A DNA stretch of 64,000 bases, taken from positions 121,058,043-121,122,042 of the forward strand of contig CAXKWD010000004.1 of assembly GCA_964059195.1 (NCBI GenBank), given 5' to 3'. Origin of the DNA: Ectobius pallidus (taxonomy: Eukaryota > Arthropoda > Insecta > Blattodea > Ectobiidae). Numbering within the stretch: the stretch's first letter is position 1; every line of letters starts with the position of its first letter. Below the pieces are notes generated by a model that was given only the letters and a program-made list of their open reading frames with translations, made no database searches and was not told the origin of the DNA. Below are positions 49,026 through 58,079 of this stretch, piece by piece. The translations under genes and the position numbers were made by a program.

Positions 49026-49610
49026 TAAGTAAACATGCATTAATGATACATATTTGTAAGTATTTTGTGATTTATAGTTTGTGAAGGGTATTTATTTAAA
49101 TGATTGCTAATTAATTATAATATTAAAAAAGGTGTTCTATTAATAATAAAAAATTATGTTTTAGAATGGTATATATAATATGTAGTTGTGCCGACAAAAC
49201 TACATATGAAATTCTGCACAACTATATATGAAATCCCTCACTGTAAGTGAACTTAGCTCTTGGTCGACAACCGGCATTAAGGCCTAGAATCAATTCTGTC
49301 AGGTTTCTGTCTTTTCTGAAGATTGTTCGGTCTAATATCGTATATTGTGTTGAATAGTTGCATCGGTCATTTTGGTGTATAATATGTGCCTATTTTCCGA
49401 CCCAGATGTAAAAATAGCCATCGGCGCCCCACAAGTGAGTCTGCTCTCTAAATTTACTGGCTCTGCGATTAGCGAATAGTGAGTGATCCTCAAAAGAAGA
49501 CACATTGTGAAATCATTCCTTAAAGACACCCCAGGCTTCGAACGGTACAGTGAGATGAGGCTTTCATGTTTTGGAAAATTCTGTACTTACAGCATACAGC
49601 ATATTAGCTT

Positions 49611-49865
49611 TATAGATGACTAGCATGTACCCGCGGCTTCGCCCGCGATAATTATTTCAAAAATTAAAAATTAAGAGCATAATAGTTAAATCATTATATT
49701 TATTAACACCTAAATCACGTGGACTACATACCACGATTAGATAGCGTCGCCTGGTAAAAGCTACCTCAGATTCGAGGTCCTTGGCCCAGAAAACCCCTGT
49801 ATAGTGAGTTTCGTCCAAATCGAACAACGTTTGACCATATTTAGGCCTATATTGATTATCCCTCT

Positions 49866-49941
<76 letters not shown>

Positions 49942-50335
49942 CTCTTCGGTGTAGGTTGAAAATTTCATATATCTGCGTGCCTTGACATTATAAACAAATG
50001 AATCGACCAGCGTGAGCTACAACATTCAAGCGATCGCGATGGTTTTATGTCCAAGGTATGACAAAAACAGCCAAAGCCTACTGTAATTGATTTGACATTG
50101 AAATGTATTACTGAAAACTGATGCTTCGAAAACGCAAAAAAATACACGTTTTCTGCCCGTTTTTCACTCATAACTCACGAACGAAAGCAAAAATTAAAAT
50201 TCCGGCTTCGAAGTGCATTTTCCGACCCTTCAGTCCACCTATGTTTAAAATTTCAGTTTTCTGCGTTCAGTAGTTCGCTGGGCATCGCGGACAGACAGAC
50301 AGACAGACAGACACTTCCTTTTATTAATATAGATG
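49611..50335. mobile_element. Non-autonomous repeat with CCCGCGGCTTCGCCCGCG end
   Basis: The unit 49619-50327 starts actagcatgtacccgcggct tcgcccgcg and ends with (GACA)n (50289-50313) then cttccttttattaa. Direct repeats TATAGATG flank it (49611-49618 and 50328-50335). This left terminus recurs in the repeats of many insect genomes as I know them. It has no coding domain; an (AAT)n tract lies inside. The flanking repeat could be a target duplication or part of the element's own ends. Confidence 0.65.
49866..49940. repeat. (ATA)n microsatellite
   Basis: About 25 uninterrupted units inside the repeat spanning 49619-50327. Confidence 0.97.
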
Positions 50336-50788
50336 CCAAGAAACCGATGCATATCAAAATTATTCCAGCACTTAATTGTAGTATTATTGTAATGTGTATG
50401 TTAGAAATTATATTCTCACTAATAATTAGATTAATTATTATTGTAATTTATTATTTTTCTGTATGCGTATAAAAAAGCATAATTTTAGACATTTATTGAT
50501 TCAACTCAGATTCTTGTCCTGTGTATTATATTGTAACCTAACTCCATTGACGATGAAGTTTTCAAATTGCAATCAAAACGTGGAAAAGAGTAAGCAGCTC
50601 ATTTTCTACCAATAGGTAAATTAACCGCAGCCTACACCATGCAATGGATGAATTTGCAAGTTGGATTGCAGTGGCTGTTTACGTAGCGTGCTTGATCGGA
50701 TATTGACATGTCTGCTCTGATTCACTGCTCCATATAAGCAGCTTCAGATGGAGAGTGTGGGTTCATATTTGTGTTGTGTGTGTTGCAG

Positions 50789-50909
50789 GCACGGCAGGAG
50801 ACACCTGAGTGGCCTTCGCCGAGCCGCCTGCCAAAGTCGCGGCCGTCACCATCTCGTTCCGTCCTCAACAATGACTCCTGCTGCAATACCAACAATATTA
50901 TGACGCAAA
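50789..50909 (+). CDS. rols: Exon 2 seen: Pro/Ser/Arg-rich segment
   Basis: The acceptor gtgtgtgttgcag/gcacgg starts the exon at a codon boundary, matching the phase-0 end of the RING exon. It encodes RQETPEWPSPSRLPKSRPSP, SRSVLNNDSCCNTNNIMTQ and one further base, and ends at the donor acgcaaa/gtaagt. Composition (Pro, Ser, Arg, Asn) suggests a disordered linker with possible phosphorylation sites; no domain is seen. The GC content is far above the flanks, which supports coding. Its length is 121 bases. Confidence 0.85.
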
Positions 50910-51635
50910 GTAAGTTTGTCACCAACATTTGTCAGAAAAACTGATCCTTGCTTATATTCTGAAAAGCATATTCTTCATTAGCGATGCGGTCAGTGCAGCT
51001 CGTTTTGCATGGAATTTATTACCACTGTCCTAGAGAGTTACTATAAACTCAGTTACCGGTGTATGAAATTTCAATCCAAGTTCAGTAACGGTATGTGTGT
51101 TTATAGATTATGTCATCCTATTGCATTAACAAGAACAACTTTTTTTTTAAATCCCCGCATAAGTAATGGATGAATGAATAAGTAAAGAATGTACATAGTG
51201 TCGATCTATCATCTTTTTAAGATAGGCCTATCCTTTCCAAGTACATGTGAAAAGCGGTCTCCTTTTAAGCGCTACAGCCGACTTATATAACTTCGAATCT
51301 ACCTTACCCAAAACCAAGAGCTTTGTGTCCGGATATCTTATGAACCAGTAATATTTCCTCATTAGCCTCATTGTTTATTTTTGTCTTGCTGTGGGAAGTT
51401 TGCCTTCCCGCATCCAATATGCGAACTGTTGTCAGAACTTTCAGGTAGTGACACCGCCAGTGGCTTTGTTTTCATTGGCAACGATTGGCTGAAATTTACT
51501 GTTTACCTCTGATTGAGAAAATGTTGGGTTCATAATGTTCTTTAACTATACAGCACTTAATGTCATCTGGGGGAAATGTCAGTAAGGCATTAACTTTCTG
51601 ATCCCGCAAGTGCATAGGTTTGATTCTGGCCAAGG

Positions 51636-52310
51636 TACGAGGGTCATTCAATAATTAAAAAGACAAATTGGTCTGGGGAAAAGACTGTTGGTAGTATAAG
51701 TTTGATAAATTTAGAATTTTAAGTTGGCATCACTGGGATGAGTTCTAATCACCTGATGGATCAACATTGCTTTGTTTACAACCTCAAAATTAAGTTTAAC
51801 GATGTCGGGTCTTCTTGAAAATTTCACATTGGTTGAACAACGTTCTGTGATTCGTTTTTTGATTGCTGAAGGTGAAAAACCAGCTAATATATACTCTAAA
51901 ATGACTAAAGTGTATGGTGAAAGTTGTATGAACCGTGGACATTTTTACAAGTGGGTAGAACAGTTCAAAAGTGGTCGAGAATCAGTGACTGGCGAACACC
52001 GTTCTGGCCGGCCTGTTGAAGTTGCGATTTAGCACCCTCTGATTTTCATTTGTTTGGCCCACTGAAGGAGCATTACGTGGGAAGAAGTTCCAGGATAACG
52101 AGGATGTCAAGAAATTTGTGGGAAATAGGCTCCTACACCAAGACAAAGAGTTCTCTGCAGACGGTATAAAAAAGCTAGTAACCCGTTGGGACAAGTGCAT
52201 AAATATTGATGGGGATTATGTTGAAAAGTAGGAAAAGTCTTCTTTTGTAAAAATATACTGTTTTTTTCTCCAGGTCAGTTTGTCTCTTTAATTATTGAAT
52301 GGCCATCGTA
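51636..52310 (+). mobile_element. Internally deleted mariner element
   Basis: Element 51638-52308 (671 bp) sits between TA dinucleotides (51636-51637, 52309-52310), the mariner target duplication. Terminal inverted repeats: left CGAGGGTCATTCAATAATTA, right (complement) CGATGGCCATTCAATAATTA, continuing aaaagacaaattg against aagagacaaactg. About half the usual 1.3 kb is missing, so the element is non-autonomous. Confidence 0.93.
51801..52230 (+). pseudogene. Mariner transposase, N and C ends with the middle deleted
   Basis: From the ATG at 51801 the frame reads MSGLLENFTLVEQRSVIRFL and on to IAEGEKPANIYSKMTKVYGE, GHFYKWVEQFKSGRESVTGE and HRSGRP, the paired helix-turn-helix DNA-binding domain of a mariner transposase. 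The frame stops after VEVAI (52030). Straight after, in another frame, comes the C-terminal part: SDFHLFGPLKEALRGKKFQD-like sequence (about 52038-52095) followed by DVKKFVGNRLLHQDKEFFAD and RWDKCINIDGDYVEK. The catalytic DDD core falls in the deleted middle except for the last Asp region (SDFHLF). The junction at about 52015-52035 marks the deletion. No activity is possible from this copy. Confidence 0.92.
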
Positions 52311-52314
52311 AAGG

Positions 52315-53400
52315 TGATTTAAAGGTATGCATAATTGTGACCGTGTCATGACTGACGATCTACAGGGATATAAAAGAACTGAGGGACAAAATTCCAGCAC
52401 ACCGACGATGGATCATGTAATAAGTTGCAGGACATAACTGTTTGACTACTTACTGAACAAAGACTTTTAAAAAAATTCAGACTTTCCACTTTTTATGACT
52501 TGAACTGTAGGGTCTGTATATTTCCTAATTTCTCTCTGGTAGACTGAGGCTTAAATTAATTCATGTCTTCTAACTTGTTAATTTTTTACTTACCGCATTG
52601 CTTACCGCACAGGTCCATCATTATAACAAAGCCTATAACTTTTGATACATCTATTATTGCAGACAAGACATGAAGTATAATCATATTTGGTAAGTTTACA
52701 GTTTCAGTCTTACCTGTCTTTATTTCCTTTTTATTTCGTAATACTTACAGGTACTGTAATTCAGCAGACATCTAGGTTATGTTACAAGACATCCTGCTTT
52801 AGGTAACTGCTTTGCGCATGCATGCGCTTAATCATTCTATCGCTCACCCAGATTAAAATAATATTAATTTTATAAGGTTGGCATACAGAACACTGAGTGT
52901 AATTTATTACCATATTTTAAAATATATTTTCACTTATTTTCCAACATCATAGAATAATATTATGCAGCACATGTGTAACAGAACCTCGTAAATAGAAAAA
53001 ATTCGACTTTGTCTCGTTTTTGACAACTTTTTCTAGATTTTCTGTTAAAACATACTTCCCACACTGGTATCACAACCCACTATTAAAGCAATAAATAATG
53101 CAATTTTAGTGATTGTGCCTTTGAAAGATGATTATGAAAACAGTTGTACTGTGAAAACTATATAAAGAGAAAAGTAAGTTATGAAGAAAACTTGATATCC
53201 AGTGATTTGAGATAGCATACAGAACACTGAATGTAATAAATTACCACATTTTTTACATATTTTCACTTATTTTCCCCATATCATAAAAAAAATATTATGC
53301 AGCACAAGTGTGTGAAATGTATAACAAATCTCGTAATAAATTTAATAAATTAAATCAAACTAAAGTATGTTCACTAATAAAATAATAAATTGTACTGTTG
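52315..53400. other. Intron sequence, nothing recognised
   Basis: Contains a diverged direct repeat: gcatacagaacactgagtgt with aatttattaccatattttaa (about 52881) recurs as gcatacagaacactgaatgt at about 53215, each followed by ttttcacttattttcc. Unit spacing is about 334 bases. Confidence 0.6.
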
Positions 53401-53413
53401 TTGTTATGCTTAG

Positions 53414-53542
53414 GTTGCCCAACTCCACCTCAAAGCAGAAGAAGATTCTTTTTGAGCCCCAAGTCGCTGAGGAATCCTTGGAATCAACGAGGAGGTCCTC
53501 GAGCACCGGCTGACAATTTAGATAATCCTTCTGCACTCTCAG
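53414..53542 (+). CDS. rols: Exon 3 seen: basic, Pro/Ser-rich segment
   Basis: After the acceptor gttgttatgcttag the exon completes the split codon from the previous exon and encodes CPTPPQSRRRFFLSPKSLRN, PWNQRGGPRAPADNLDNPSA and LS, ending one base into a codon at tcag/gtatga. The SRRRFFLSPKS part looks like a basic phospho-motif (for instance a 14-3-3-type or kinase site); that is inference. Length is 129 bases, a multiple of three with equal phases, so the exon could be skipped without a frameshift. Confidence 0.85.
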
Positions 53543-53622
53543 GTATGAATTGCTATAAGTTACAGCTCATTGCAGAATGAGCGTTAACTGACTATATTCA
53601 TCTGATGTTGCTTGTTCTTTAG

Positions 53623-53739
53623 TTTCCATGATATCATCCACGGAGAGCCGCTATTGGCCTAGCTACGTCCTGGGGAAGATCAAGTCATTGTGGTCTGTGA
53701 GCGGAGGCAGTGCCGCTGGACTTAACCAGCTCGCTACAG
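53623..53739 (+). CDS. rols: Exon 4 seen: aromatic/Ser-rich segment, unusual donor
   Basis: Acceptor ctttgttctttag-like (cttgttctttag/tttcc) with the split codon completing to Val. The exon encodes SMISSTESRYWPSYVLGKIK and SLWSVSGGSAAGLNQLAT, then one base. No gt donor occurs at the phase required by the next exon; the matching site is acag/gcacgc, a GC donor. An alternative gt donor (tggtct/gtgagc at 53696) would end in the wrong phase for exon 60325. So either a GC-AG intron is used, or another exon lies between. The start is well supported, the end less so. Confidence 0.75.
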
Positions 53740-53744
53740 GCACG

Positions 53745-54310
53745 CCAAATTTATTCTGTTTTGTTGTGCATGTTTACAGTTCTACTGTCTTTTGCAATCT
53801 TTTTTTTTTTTTATCTATCTCCACCATTTGCTGCTGTACATTTCCTCGTGCTACATTTCTGTTCAAGTAATCATGAGCACAGTTCATAATGTCAGATGTT
53901 TGGATGTACTGTATCTTGTTTTTGTATGAAAACAAAATTCATAGGCTATATGAATCTTCTCTACTTAAAAAGTCACAATGAAGAGTTTAACTTTATTTCC
54001 AAGGGGATCAAGCATAATTTCCTATATATAACTTATTTGCTGTTATATTTTCTAAATTCTAGTAGTCTTAGGGCCAACTGTATAAACATCATTGACTGGA
54101 GATCATTTATGATCTAAGTTCAGAAAATAATCTGAGTTCAGACTAGAGTTCCGTTGTATAACTAGAGACCAGGATATGTGGTAAAATAAAATGAACAAAA
54201 GCGGTGGGATAAATGCTCAAAGCGGTAAAATAAAACACTCGTAGCAGTGAAATAAAAAATCAAGGAATTACAGCTCAAGTGGAATAAATATTGTTTTTCT
54301 ATTGAAATAA
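53745..54310. other. Intron sequence, nothing recognised
   Basis: No repeat or exon named. A poly-T run is at 53797-53811. Confidence 0.4.
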
Positions 54311-54319
54311 GCATAATTA

Positions 54320-55012
54320 CAATTAATTACACATTTTGGGAGTGAATTGCTAGCAATAGAATTGGCACTTACACAGCTACTCTATAGAATAAATGAATAT
54401 CAAAAAGCTGTTATACTCAGCGATTCATCAGCAGCTCTACAATCTATTGTAACATATGATGTAATTTCATCCAACAAACGAGCACATGAGATACGAAACA
54501 AAATAAAAACACTAATAGCACTTAATAAGTGCATTAAACTACAGTGGGTTCCTGCAGATTGTAGGTTACAAGGCAACAAAGTAGCAGATAAGTTGGCAAA
54601 ACGAGGCACAAAAATCCAGCAAATCATACAATATGAACTCCCCTATCAATCAGCAAAGCTAATAATCAGCAGAATGATTAAGGAAAATGTAATAGAACAA
54701 AACAGTATTGCCAGTAATAATAAGTCATGGACTATCCTAAACAACAAAGGAGTAATCCCAGATTCTCCCAGACAAGAAGCAGTAGCAGTGTTCCGTACGA
54801 TAACAGGACATGATTGCCTGGCAGCAAACTTGCACAGGATCTCTATATACCCATCACCGATGTGTGTCTTATGCAAGAAAAAAAATTCCGCAATGACAGC
54901 AGAGCATCTTCACATCTGCCAAGCATTGTCCGGACTACATCCATCATCAACATCAACATTATATTGGGAAAAAAGAAGGAGAATGGAGTTCATCCAAATC
55001 CCAGGGCATTAG
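54320..55012 (+). pseudogene. Non-LTR retroelement RNase H and C-terminal zinc motif (family R, copy 1)
   Basis: An open frame of about 230 codons begins inside an RNase H domain: HFGSELLAIELALTQLLYRI (catalytic Glu), AVILSDSSAALQSI (catalytic Asp), LQWVPADCRLQGNKVADKLA (last Asp). The expected His of the VPAHxG motif is Asp here, so activity is doubtful. A C-terminal segment follows: RQEAVAVFRTITGHDCLAAN and a Cys/His cluster CVLCKKKNSAMTAEHLHIC, typical for the ORF2 end of Jockey/R1-like elements. The 5' part (endonuclease and RT) is absent. The frame is open to its stop at 55010-55012, and a (TAC)n tract begins three bases later. It lies in the gene's intron, in sense orientation. Confidence 0.9.
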
Positions 55013-55014
55013 AT

Positions 55015-55104
<90 letters not shown>
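55015..55104. repeat. (TAC)n microsatellite, likely tail of the non-LTR copy
   Basis: Thirty uninterrupted TAC units directly after the retroelement stop codon. Simple-repeat tails of this kind are used by some non-LTR elements in place of poly-A. Confidence 0.95.
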
Positions 55105-55224
55105 AATTAATGTATGTACCAGAAAAAGTACAGATGCCACAAAAACTAATGAAATTAACATAATTACAATTATCTTATGTACCTAAAGAAGAAAAAACAA
55201 ATGAATGGCAAGTATAAGAAAATT

Positions 55225-55567
55225 TAGCTGAAAGTGTCACCGAAGTACAAAAACAACATTGTTTCTATGTTTCCGGGGCGTAAATTGGTTCGCCTGCCTG
55301 ACATTAAGTTTGCATATGTTGAAAAGCCCCTCTCACTGTCTTCATTTGTAGTTGGAAACCACAAATGCCTTAAAGCAGCAACTTAAAAATCAGGATATTC
55401 CTCTGTCAGCCCCTTCAGTAATTCAGTTACTACATCTTGCTTCACAACTGCCTTTGCCTGATGCTGCAGTGCTAGGTATCCTTTCAGAAATGAACCTTTA
55501 TAACAGCACTTCAGAAGTGGAATCTGACTCGTGTGACATGAGCTCACAAATAACAAAACAAAAATAA
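55225..55567 (+). pseudogene. Unidentified broken coding sequence
   Basis: Two frames read as one protein-like piece: MFPGRKLVRLPDIKFAYVEK and PLSLSSFV (to about 55350), then after a one-base shift LETTNALKQQLKNQDIPLSA, PSVIQLLHLASQLPLPDAAV and LGILSEMNLYN, ending in an acidic Ser-rich tail and a stop at 55567. Composition is protein-like rather than random. A possible acceptor (cttcatttgtag) sits at the shift. I do not recognise the family; a mobile-element ORF or a retrocopy is possible. It does not continue the host gene, since the phase leads to a stop. Confidence 0.4.
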
Positions 55568-55840
55568 GCAATTAAACAATAAAAGCTTGACGTCATCTGC
55601 AGTATTTCACTCACATTTCACGTTTTAAAGTAGGTTGTGTAAAGTAAAAGTATTTTGCAATCTTTCTTGGCTTCAATTTGCAAAAATTAAGTCTATCTGG
55701 TACAAATATGTTTTTGGTACTGTTAAATATGTCAGTTAAAAATTTCACACTTATTGTTAATACCAGAAATCCAGGCCTAAAGTTAACACTGATATAAGAT
55801 CAACTAATTGAAGTTCAGTTTTGATCCCAGTTCATGTGTG

Positions 55841-56442
55841 AGCGCTTGCAGGGCCGTATTTCTAAATAGGCTAAGTAGGCTGCAGCTTAGAGCGACAAAT
55901 TTTCAGGGGCGGCAGTTTGGCAATTTATTCAAAAGTTAAAATGAAGTATTTCAGACGTTAATATTTTCCATACGAATTTAAGAATACATGTTACTTAAAA
56001 ATATGTTTAGTCCTTCTACATAGCCTATTTTCTAAAACTATACCATAATACAAATTCACAGCACGTAATATCGTGTAATTTCATTTCACCGTGTAGAACA
56101 ACTTAATTCAAATTGAACATAGTTCTTCAATTACGCAAAAGATAGTCATTAGCATTAAAATATAAAAATATTAACAAATTAATTAATTAATTTCGAAATC
56201 CTTTTCATTTGTTAACGAGTCTTAAAAGAAGTAAAAAAATAAAATTATATAATTTATTATGTAAACCATTAAAATTGTAGTTTTCTTTAAACTAAATGAA
56301 CTTTATTTAAAAAAAATGAAAACACCAATGAACTCTATCCTTTTGTTGTATTAAGGAAATATGAACTATAGAGGGGGCAGCAAATGGACTTTAGGCTTTA
56401 GCCTATAGGCGGCATGCTGTTAAATCCGGCCTTGAGCGCTTG
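55841..56442. mobile_element. hAT-type MITE with 8-bp target duplication
   Basis: Element 55849-56434 (586 bp) begins CAGGGCCGTATTTCTAAATA and its other end reads, complemented, CAAGGCCGGATTTAACAGCA. Perfect direct repeats AGCGCTTG flank it (55841-55848 and 56435-56442). Just inside, the left end has aggggcggcagtttggc and the right end agggggcagcaaatgg. This end type is familiar for hAT elements. No transposase is present. Confidence 0.9.
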
Positions 56443-56639
56443 GCAACATCGCATAAGCAGCTGAGTGTCATGAGTCATAAGCATTGTTACTCTGTTTTCA
56501 TCATATGTAGACTGTTTTGTACATGTCCTGGTTGAAATTTTCTCAGGAAAATATGAATACATTATAGAATCAAAAAATGACGGATGCAATAACATCTGTG
56601 CAAAAGCAAAATGTGTGGAAAAATGCCTCAGATTTCAGT

Positions 56640-56910
56640 TCTGGCAATATAAATTGGCTTAACATTTTCACTGCTACTGACGAATAAATGCTTTGCCTCG
56701 AGAATAAATTGTATAAAAGCAGAGATGTAAGATTAATAGAGTAATGCTTTATGTAAAACGTGATCATTTTTGTTCATCTGTTAAGTTTCTCATTTATGGA
56801 AACCAGCCGTTCCACTGAAATTTTCCTTAGCCATTTTAAACTTAAGAGCCCACTGAGGTTTTAACTTCATGACTACCTTATTACCAATTTAAAATCCCAG
56901 CTTCTGAAAG
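56640..56910 (+). repeat. Unknown dispersed repeat family U, copy 4
   Basis: Contains acattttcactgctactgac, ttgtataaaagcagagatg, gtaatgctttatgtaaaacg, ccgttccactgaaat and gagcccactgaggttt, in the same order as in the copy at 17735-17985. Confidence 0.7.
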
Positions 56911-57754
56911 AGTTTGTGCTATGGGAACATAAAAAAGAGAACGAAGAAAGCATTTGCTCTAGACAGTGTTAAAATACATACGGAGCCCAACAAAATGCAT
57001 CATTTTCATTCATTATAAAATATAGGGCCTATCAGAGTAATCAGACATCTGTAAAATTGGAAAGAGATGATAATCGTGTAAGCAATTTATAGAGGTTATG
57101 TTGTATAATTATGTTACACTGCACCATAAGGAGCCTAACATAGCCTATATACAGACAACTACAGTATAGCTAGAAATGTATGAAGTTAATATTTTTTGTA
57201 CTTTCTTGTCATTTATCATAATAACAAGGTAATATGTTTATAATCAGCTGATCTTGTGTCTCAAATAAGAAAACAACTCCTTGAACTGAGATCAATGAGT
57301 TTGATCAGAGAAATTTCTCCAGTCAAAATTGAACCTAGTTCAGTGCAAATTGATTTCATGTTGACGTTTATACAGTAAAAATGTCGGTGTCCAGCATGAC
57401 CTGAGATCAGTTTCACCTCTAGACTGAGATCAAACGGTTTATACAATCAGCCCTTAAATGATTGGGGTCACAGGTGTTCCATGCTCTTTTGGGATATTAG
57501 AATGCTATAAAAATCAACTTTCAATTTCATTTTTACAGTAACCTTGTGACTTTTTAGATGTAATAAATACTAACAAAGCTGTTGCAGTAAAATTACATGA
57601 TATTACTAAAACTACTAAAATTCGCCATGCTCTCATTTTCACTAACTTCATAAGCCTCACAGATTAAAACTTTCATAGTTTTGTAAATAATTTTTCATAG
57701 AAACACATTTTTTTTTTTAATATCTTGTGAATTAGATAGAACATTAAAAATATT

Positions 57755-57830
57755 CCTGCATTGGGACTTGAATCCAAGACCTTCAGCTTACCATGCCAAC
57801 TGAGCTAGCCAGAGTTTGATACGTGGCGCT
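57755..57830 (-). repeat. tRNA-like sequence (pseudo-tRNA or SINE head)
   Basis: On the minus strand: ctggctagctcagttggcat (A-box) and cttggattcaagtcccaatg (B-box) at tRNA spacing. The acceptor stem does not pair well (several mismatches between the first seven bases and the 3' end), so a working tRNA gene is unlikely. Confidence 0.6.
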
Positions 57831-57894
57831 CTTTCTCCTATAGAGAGACATTTCATGTCATATATTCAGTATTGGTACCATGAGGTATATTCAA

Positions 57895-57965
57895 TCTCGT
57901 GCCATGGATAACTCTATTAGTCAACACAGGAAGTTGAAGGTCTCTGGTTCTTGTTCTGGTATAAG
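57895..57965 (+). repeat. Second tRNA-like remnant, opposite orientation
   Basis: On the plus strand ccatggataactctattagt, acacaggaagttgaaggtct and ctggttcttgttctgg follow the order of an A-box, an anticodon arm and a decayed B-box. With the minus-strand tRNA-like unit at 57755-57830, it forms a head-to-head pair about 65 bases apart. Confidence 0.4.
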
Positions 57966-58079
57966 AGGATATTTTCTCCGAAATATTCTCACATAATGTC
58001 AACAGAAACAATAATCTGTGAAACATTAACATACCTAGACATTTCCCTCTGAAATAGAAGTCCTTCATTGTAAAATCTT

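Noticed and set aside
49657..49968. Minus-strand frame with a long poly-Tyr stretch
   Set aside because: It is a translation of the (ATA)n microsatellite at 49866-49940.
53696..53701. gt donor (tggtct/gtgagc) as the end of exon 4
   Set aside because: It would leave the wrong phase for the exon at 60325; kept only as an alternative if another exon exists.
57755..57830. Functional tRNA gene on the minus strand
   Set aside because: A-box and B-box are good, but the acceptor stem has several mismatches; a pseudo-tRNA or SINE head is more likely.
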